Assembly (NCBI GenBank): GCA_964533785.1
Contig: CAZHNG010000265.1
Location: 1 to 9,608, forward strand
Length of the DNA: 9,608 nucleotides
Origin: JANQRV01 sp964533785
Lineage (GTDB): Bacteria; Bacteroidota; Bacteroidia; Chitinophagales; Saprospiraceae
Reading direction: 5' to 3'
Every line of letters begins with the position of its first letter. The stretch's first letter is position 1. This document shows, one piece after another, positions 6,473 through 9,608 of the stretch. The position numbers and the translations under genes were made by a program. The notes under the pieces were generated by a model. That model had not been told where the DNA came from, did no database searches, and saw nothing but the letters and a program-made list of their open reading frames with translations.

Positions 6473-6641
6473 TAAGTAATGGTAAAATAATAAGTTCGCG
6501 TTTTTGAGCAGGCTATTTTGGTGTCAGGCAAGGCAAAAAACGCAGTCATCCTCCTCAGGCGGACGACGAGGCTTTTTAACGAAGCCTGGCGCAAAAAGAG
6601 GCGCTCACAAAATGATGAAGTTATTGTTTTACCATTACTAA
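6473..6641. mobile_element. MITE-like foldback element with 19-bp inverted repeats
   Basis: Bases 6475-6493 and 6621-6639 form inverted repeats matching at 18 of 19 positions. The trinucleotide TAA stands directly outside at 6473-6475 and 6639-6641, consistent with a 3-bp target duplication around a 163-bp element (6476-6638). The pairing continues inward in blocks: TTC/GAA (6495-6497 with 6617-6619), TTTT/AAAA, GAGC/GCTC (6506-6509 with 6603-6606). A nine-pair stem (6521-6529 with 6584-6592) follows, so the whole element folds into one long imperfect hairpin. A smaller hairpin AGGCTT/AAGCCT is also possible inside. It encodes no protein. Location between the NtrC-like and LOG genes, size and structure fit a non-autonomous MITE. 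The parent transposon family is not identifiable, and the copy number is unknown. Confidence 0.6.
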
Positions 6642-6674
6642 GCATAAAAGGAACAAATATAAATGGAAATGTTC

Positions 6675-7961
6675 TCAGGCAGATTCTTTTTTGAGCGCTT
6701 TGTATTCTTTTTCTATAAAGTTTTTCAGGCTATCCAGGTTTTCAAATTGTTGCAAAATGTCGTGCAAAGTCTGTTTCTTCATTTTTGGAGAAGCACTGGA
6801 AGGCAAAACGTAAGTCATTACATCTTCCTCCGTTATGGTTTCTCCGCAAAGTATGATCAGGCGTTCTATTGCATTTCTTAATTCACGGATATTCCCCGTC
6901 CAGTTTACTTCTTGAAGTGTTTTCAGAGCACCGTCAGCGATCTTTTTCTTATTGGTACCATATTCTTCACATACCGTTGTAATAAAGTGATCTACCAACA
7001 GGGGAATATCTGCCTTCCGGTCATTTAAAGCAGGCACCTGGATAATAATAACTGCCAGGCGGTGGTATAAGTCTTCCCGAAACCGTTTGGCTTCAATTTC
7101 TTTACGCAGGTCCTTATTAGTGGCGGCAATAATCCGGACGTCAACTTTTATTTCTTTATCCCCTCCTACCCTGGTTATTTTATTCTCTTGCAGCGCCCTG
7201 AGTACCTTTGCCTGTGCGGATAAACTCATATCACCGATCTCATCCAGAAAAAGTGTCCCTCCGTTGGCCTGCTCGAATTTTCCGATCCTTTGTTTAACGG
7301 CCGAAGTAAAAGCTCCTTTCTCGTGACCAAAAAGCTCGCTCTCGATCAATTCAGAGGGAATAGCGGCGCAGTTGACTTCTATGATGGGCATATCGGCCCT
7401 GTTACTTAATTCATGGATTCGGCGGGCAACCAATTCTTTTCCCGTTCCATTAGGACCAGTAACCAGAACCCTGGCATCCGTTGGCGCAACCCGGGCAATC
7501 GTCTCGTGTATATGTAGCATCGGCTCCGATTCACCAACAATCTTCTGGACTTTACTCTTGGAAACTCTTCGCTGGAGTACCTTAGTCTCTGAAATAAGGG
7601 TGGATTTGTCCATTGCATTGCGAATAGTGATCAGCAAACGGTTCAAATCCGGTGGCTTAGAAATAAAGTCGAATGCTCCCTTTTTCACCGCTTCTACCGC
7701 GGTATCAATATTCGCATGACCGGAGATCATAATAATAGGTGTATCCGGCTTCAGGATTTCAATGCGTTCCAAGGCCTCCATACCATCCATCTGGGGCATT
7801 TTTATATCCAGAATGATCACATCATAATCGGCACTCTTCAATTTCACCAGACATTCCATTCCATTGCTGGCCTCGTCTACTTCGTATTTTTCAAATTCAA
7901 GAATATCACGCAAGGTGCGGCGGATACTCTTTTCGTCATCTACTATTAAAACCTTTGCCAT
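6675..7961 (-). CDS. NtrC-family sigma-54 activator lacking a C-terminal DNA-binding domain
   Basis: This 428-residue response regulator acts on sigma-54 RNA polymerase. The receiver domain (about 3-118) has the acidic pair D8/D9, phosphoacceptor D52, S80 and K102. The AAA+ domain (about 140-385) has Walker A GPNGTGKE (169-176) and the sigma-54-contact loop GAFTSA (216-221, canonical GAFTGA with S for G). Walker B GGTLFLDE (234-241), arginine-finger region FREDLYHRL (294-302) and sensor II GNIRELRN (356-363) follow. The usual Fis-type helix-turn-helix is absent: after a 40-residue tail (LDSLKNFIEKEYKALKK) the protein stops at 428, where relatives continue. The other two downstream frames show no such domain either. 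It may act without specific DNA binding, like Helicobacter FlgR and chlamydial CtcC, or be truncated. No histidine kinase gene is adjacent. It diverges from the orphan exbD. Confidence 0.93.
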   Translation of the reverse strand: MAKVLIVDDEKSIRRTLRDILEFEKYEVDEASNGMECLVKLKSADYDVIILDIKMPQMDGMEALERIEILKPDTPIIMISGHANIDTAVEAVKKGAFDFISKPPDLNRLLITIRNAMDKSTLISETKVLQRRVSKSKVQKIVGESEPMLHIHETIARVAPTDARVLVTGPNGTGKELVARRIHELSNRADMPIIEVNCAAIPSELIESELFGHEKGAFTSAVKQRIGKFEQANGGTLFLDEIGDMSLSAQAKVLRALQENKITRVGGDKEIKVDVRIIAATNKDLRKEIEAKRFREDLYHRLAVIIIQVPALNDRKADIPLLVDHFITTVCEEYGTNKKKIADGALKTLQEVNWTGNIRELRNAIERLIILCGETITEEDVMTYVLPSSASPKMKKQTLHDILQQFENLDSLKNFIEKEYKALKKESA

Positions 7962-7965
7962 AACT

Positions 7966-7993
7966 CGTATTTATTATCAAAGCTTTGAATACG
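7966..7993. promoter_or_regulatory. Palindrome upstream of the NtrC-like gene
   Basis: A perfect 12-base palindrome TCAAAGCTTTGA (7977-7988) is flanked by outer arms CGTAT (7966-7970) and ATACG (7989-7993). It starts 16 bases upstream of the start codon and overlaps the candidate -7 element TACCTTCG (7992-7999, minus; one mismatch to TAnnTTTG). That places it about at the transcription start. It may be an operator for a dimeric regulator or a leader stem-loop. Confidence 0.4.
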
Positions 7994-8097
7994 AAGGTAG
8001 GTAATTTATGTTACGATTGCCTCATAAGCAAACATCCCTGTCAGGATTTTTAAGCTGCCGGCCGTTTGTTTTCCGCTTAGGTTTTTTGCACCAAAAC

Positions 8098-8111
8098 TGC
8101 GGACATCCGCA
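8098..8111 (+). other. Small hairpin upstream of the orphan exbD
   Basis: TGCGG (8098-8102) and CCGCA (8107-8111) form a 5-bp GC-rich stem with an ACAT loop, ending 24 bases before the exbD start codon. It probably lies in the 5' leader. No U-tract follows, and no convincing plus-strand promoter was found nearby. Confidence 0.3.
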
Positions 8112-8135
8112 TCTCATTATCAAAAAATATAGCCT

Positions 8136-8675
8136 ATGAGAACTCATAAAGAACGAAGAGATTCCAATGCGATCAATGCCGGAAGTATGGCGGATATTGC
8201 TTTTCTTTTATTGATCTTTTTCCTCGTTACCACTACGATCATTGAGGACAAAGGCATATTGGTGAAATTACCCCGTTGGGAAGAGGAAAAAGTGATCGTT
8301 CAACCAGTGCCTGACCGCAATTTACTGTCGGTCAAAATACGTAGTGACAACGCCATTATGATCGAAAATGAACCCAAAACCGTAGATGAAATCAAAGCGC
8401 TAGCTAAAGAATTCATCCAAAATCCCCTGGATTTGCCAACCTTGCCCAAGCGCCCTAAAAACGCCGTCATTTCCCTGCAACACGACCGGGGTACTGAATA
8501 CGATATCTATCTTTCCGTTTACAATGAATTGAAAGCAGCTTACCGCGAATTATGGGAAGAAAAAGCACTGCAACGGTATAGAAAAAGCTACGATAATCTA
8601 ACCATGGCTGAGCAGAAAGCCATTCGCTCGGAAATACCATTGGTCATTTCGGAAGCGGAACCAACGGAGTTTTAG
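8136..8675 (+). CDS. exbD: Orphan ExbD/TolR-family protein, paralogue of the operon exbD
   Basis: This 179-residue ExbD-family protein has a basic N-terminus and a single membrane helix (about 18-36, SMADIAFLLLIFFLV) with the proton-path aspartate D20. A large periplasmic domain ends in SEAEPTEF. It aligns over its whole length with the 971-1528 ExbD. The NAGSMADIAFLLLIFFLVTT core is nearly identical, NELK and LPxW motifs are shared, and so is the C-terminal extension. No exbB, tonB or second exbD is next to it, so it must use a channel encoded elsewhere, perhaps the ExbB in this window. It is divergent from the sigma-54-type regulator and convergent with pyrE. The ATG start gives a length matching its paralogue. 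Confidence 0.94.
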   Translation: MRTHKERRDSNAINAGSMADIAFLLLIFFLVTTTIIEDKGILVKLPRWEEEKVIVQPVPDRNLLSVKIRSDNAIMIENEPKTVDEIKALAKEFIQNPLDLPTLPKRPKNAVISLQHDRGTEYDIYLSVYNELKAAYRELWEEKALQRYRKSYDNLTMAEQKAIRSEIPLVISEAEPTEF

Positions 8676-8728
8676 CCTCTAGTGGTTCCTTGTATTGACA
8701 TTTAAATTGGGCGAAGGGACGTATATAA

Positions 8729-8755
8729 GGTTTGTTGGGTTTATGAGGTTTATAA
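8729..8755 (+). repeat. Nine-base tandem repeat GGTTTRTRA-like
   Basis: Three consecutive 9-base units, GGTTTGTTG (8729-8737), GGTTTATGA (8738-8746) and GGTTTATAA (8747-8755), share GGTTT at exact 9-base spacing. The pattern reappears in inverted orientation at 8770-8787, making the palindromic structure listed next. It lies in the gap between the convergent exbD and pyrE genes. Confidence 0.6.
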
Positions 8756-8794
8756 AGTTGATGTGTATATATAAACCTTATAAATCCCAAAAAA
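8731..8794. repeat. Long inverted repeat between exbD and pyrE
   Basis: Bases 8731-8754 pair with 8770-8794 with one mismatch (8734/8791), one bulged base (8785) and one G-U pair, around a 15-base loop. It separates two convergent genes and could end both transcripts. However, the arms begin with T and end with A, the reverse of a canonical intrinsic terminator, so its role is uncertain. Confidence 0.6.
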
Positions 8795-8865
8795 AATACG
8801 GTACAAGAAAAATTGCCAGCACATCTAGTGGTGATAAAAACTGTCCCAAGTATTGAGGTTAATAC

Positions 8866-8879
8866 GTCTAGCGTCAAAA
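8866..8879 (+). repeat. Heptamer-family repeat, left copy flanking pyrE
   Basis: GTCTAGCGTCAAAA consists of one GTCTAGC unit of the 5622-5666 array plus a variant GTCAAAA unit. It lies 7 bases beyond the pyrE stop. Its exact 14-base reverse complement is at 9564-9577 on the other side of pyrE. Confidence 0.75.
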
Positions 8880-8886
8880 TACCCAA

Positions 8887-9534
8887 TCATCCCCTATCCG
8901 TTTGCCATTGCTGAGGATTTTCCCTCCACCGTACCAATTCCTGGTGCTGGTGACCATCAATGTACCCGATATCCAATGCAATGCTGATCAACTCCATATA
9001 ATTAGTCAGCGTATGAAATGGACAATTAACGGTGGAAAAGTTTTGTTTAGCCTGTTCAAAGCCATAGGTAAAAATGGCAAATACCCCTAACACTTCGCCA
9101 CCTGCTGCTTGAAGGGCTTTTACCGCTTCAATGCTGCTTCCTCCGGTAGAAATGAGGTCTTCGATCACTAATATTCTAGCTCCCGGTTTTAAGTCCCCCT
9201 CAATGAGATTTTGCCGGCCGTGTGCTTTAGGTTTTGACCGCACATAAACAAAAGGCAGATTTAAACGGTCGGCCAACAAAGCGCCATGCGGGATACCGGC
9301 TGTGGCAACCCCGGCAATAAACTCCGGCTGCCGGAGCAGTTTGCCGGAAAACCGCGTCATTTCCAAAAATCCATCAAGGATCAGAGAACGTACCTTAGGA
9401 TGGGAAAGCGCAATACGATTGTCGCAATAAATGGGAGATCGAATTCCTGAAGCCCAGGTGAACGGATCTTGCGGATTCAATTTAACCGCTTTAATAGCTA
9501 ACAATGCCCTGGCTATTTCCGTTGAATAGTTCAT
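8887..9534 (-). CDS. pyrE: Orotate phosphoribosyltransferase
   Basis: This cytoplasmic enzyme converts orotate and PRPP to orotidine 5'-monophosphate plus pyrophosphate, the fifth step of de novo UMP synthesis. The 215-residue length is typical. Diagnostic motifs are TWASGIRSPIYCDNR (26-40) and AGVATAGIPHGALLA (74-88), which carry orotate-binding residues. The flexible-loop lysines and histidine follow in RSKPKAHG (99-106). The PRPP-binding signature VIEDLISTGGSS is at 123-134. The ATG start agrees with the family. The gene is flanked on both sides by inverted heptamer-family repeats, 7 bases after its stop and 23 bases before its start. No pyr-type attenuator or other pyrimidine gene is visible in the window. 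Confidence 0.97.
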   Translation of the reverse strand: MNYSTEIARALLAIKAVKLNPQDPFTWASGIRSPIYCDNRIALSHPKVRSLILDGFLEMTRFSGKLLRQPEFIAGVATAGIPHGALLADRLNLPFVYVRSKPKAHGRQNLIEGDLKPGARILVIEDLISTGGSSIEAVKALQAAGGEVLGVFAIFTYGFEQAKQNFSTVNCPFHTLTNYMELISIALDIGYIDGHQHQELVRWRENPQQWQTDRG

Positions 9535-9557
9535 TTATCAAATTTTATTTAAATTAA

Positions 9558-9591
9558 CTAGACTTTTGACGCTAGACTCTAGAAGTTAGAC
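9558..9591 (-). repeat. Degenerate heptamer array upstream of pyrE
   Basis: Read on the minus strand, the bases divide in exact 7-base register into GTCTAAC, TTCTAGA, GTCTAGC, GTCAAAA and GTCTAG. These are variants of the GTCTAGC unit tandemly repeated at 5622-5666. The internal GTCTAGCGTCAAAA is an exact inverted copy of 8866-8879. The array lies 23 bases upstream of the pyrE start, so it may overlap its promoter. Confidence 0.7.
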
Positions 9592-9608
9592 TAAAAATTC
9601 TAACTAAT

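Noticed and set aside
6476..6674. Frameshift continuation of the NtrC-like gene through the A-run near its 3' end
   Set aside because: One alternative frame stays open for about 65 codons but contains nothing like a helix-turn-helix and runs through the foldback element.
8676..8832. Direct repeat TCTAGTGGT at 8678-8686 and 8824-8832 as ends of an insertion
   Set aside because: Only 9 bases, no inverted termini at these points and no transposase; possibly chance or part of the local repeat-rich context.
8644..8886. 80-codon minus-strand open frame next to pyrE
   Set aside because: Its composition comes from the 9-base tandem and inverted repeats (a run of KP-containing units), it overlaps the exbD 3' end, and it resembles no family.

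Overview
The window looks like a chromosomal segment of a Bacteroidota bacterium; the lineage within the phylum cannot be fixed from sequence alone. Evidence is the gene families (an ExbB/4-TM/ExbD/ExbD operon, a type I RNase H with an N-terminal viroplasmin-like domain, an NtrC-type regulator with a GPNGTGKE Walker A, a long-type LOG protein), the near absence of Shine-Dalgarno sequences, and TAnnTTTG-type -7 elements upstream of several genes.

Layout. Bases 1-312 carry no recognisable gene but hold two strong hairpins, one followed by a minus-strand U-tract. Bases 377-2792 (minus) form a proton-channel operon read exbB/tolQ, a four-helix membrane protein, exbD, exbD, closed by a strong terminator at 313-352. 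A gene-poor stretch leads to tRNA-Ser(GGA) (3127-3214, minus), then tatD (minus). RNase HI (plus) is divergent from tatD and convergent with a small secreted protein (minus). A six-copy heptamer array separates that gene from a LOG-family gene (minus). Between the LOG gene and an NtrC-like sigma-54 activator (minus) lies a 163-bp foldback element that looks like a MITE. A third, orphan exbD (plus) diverges from the activator. pyrE (minus) ends the window and is bracketed by inverted copies of the same heptamer motif.

How the genes work together. ExbB and ExbD form the proton-driven stator that powers TonB-dependent or Tol-Pal outer-membrane processes. This locus has one ExbB, two ExbDs and a four-helix protein of unknown role, plus a distant full-length paralogue of the first ExbD. 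The other genes are housekeeping: tRNA, TatD nuclease, RNase H, nucleotide-processing LOG protein and pyrimidine biosynthesis. The points most worth a second look are the activator's missing DNA-binding domain, the foldback element, the repeat families in the intergenic regions, and the unexplained structured region at the left end. No defence system, prophage, complete insertion sequence or CRISPR array is visible.
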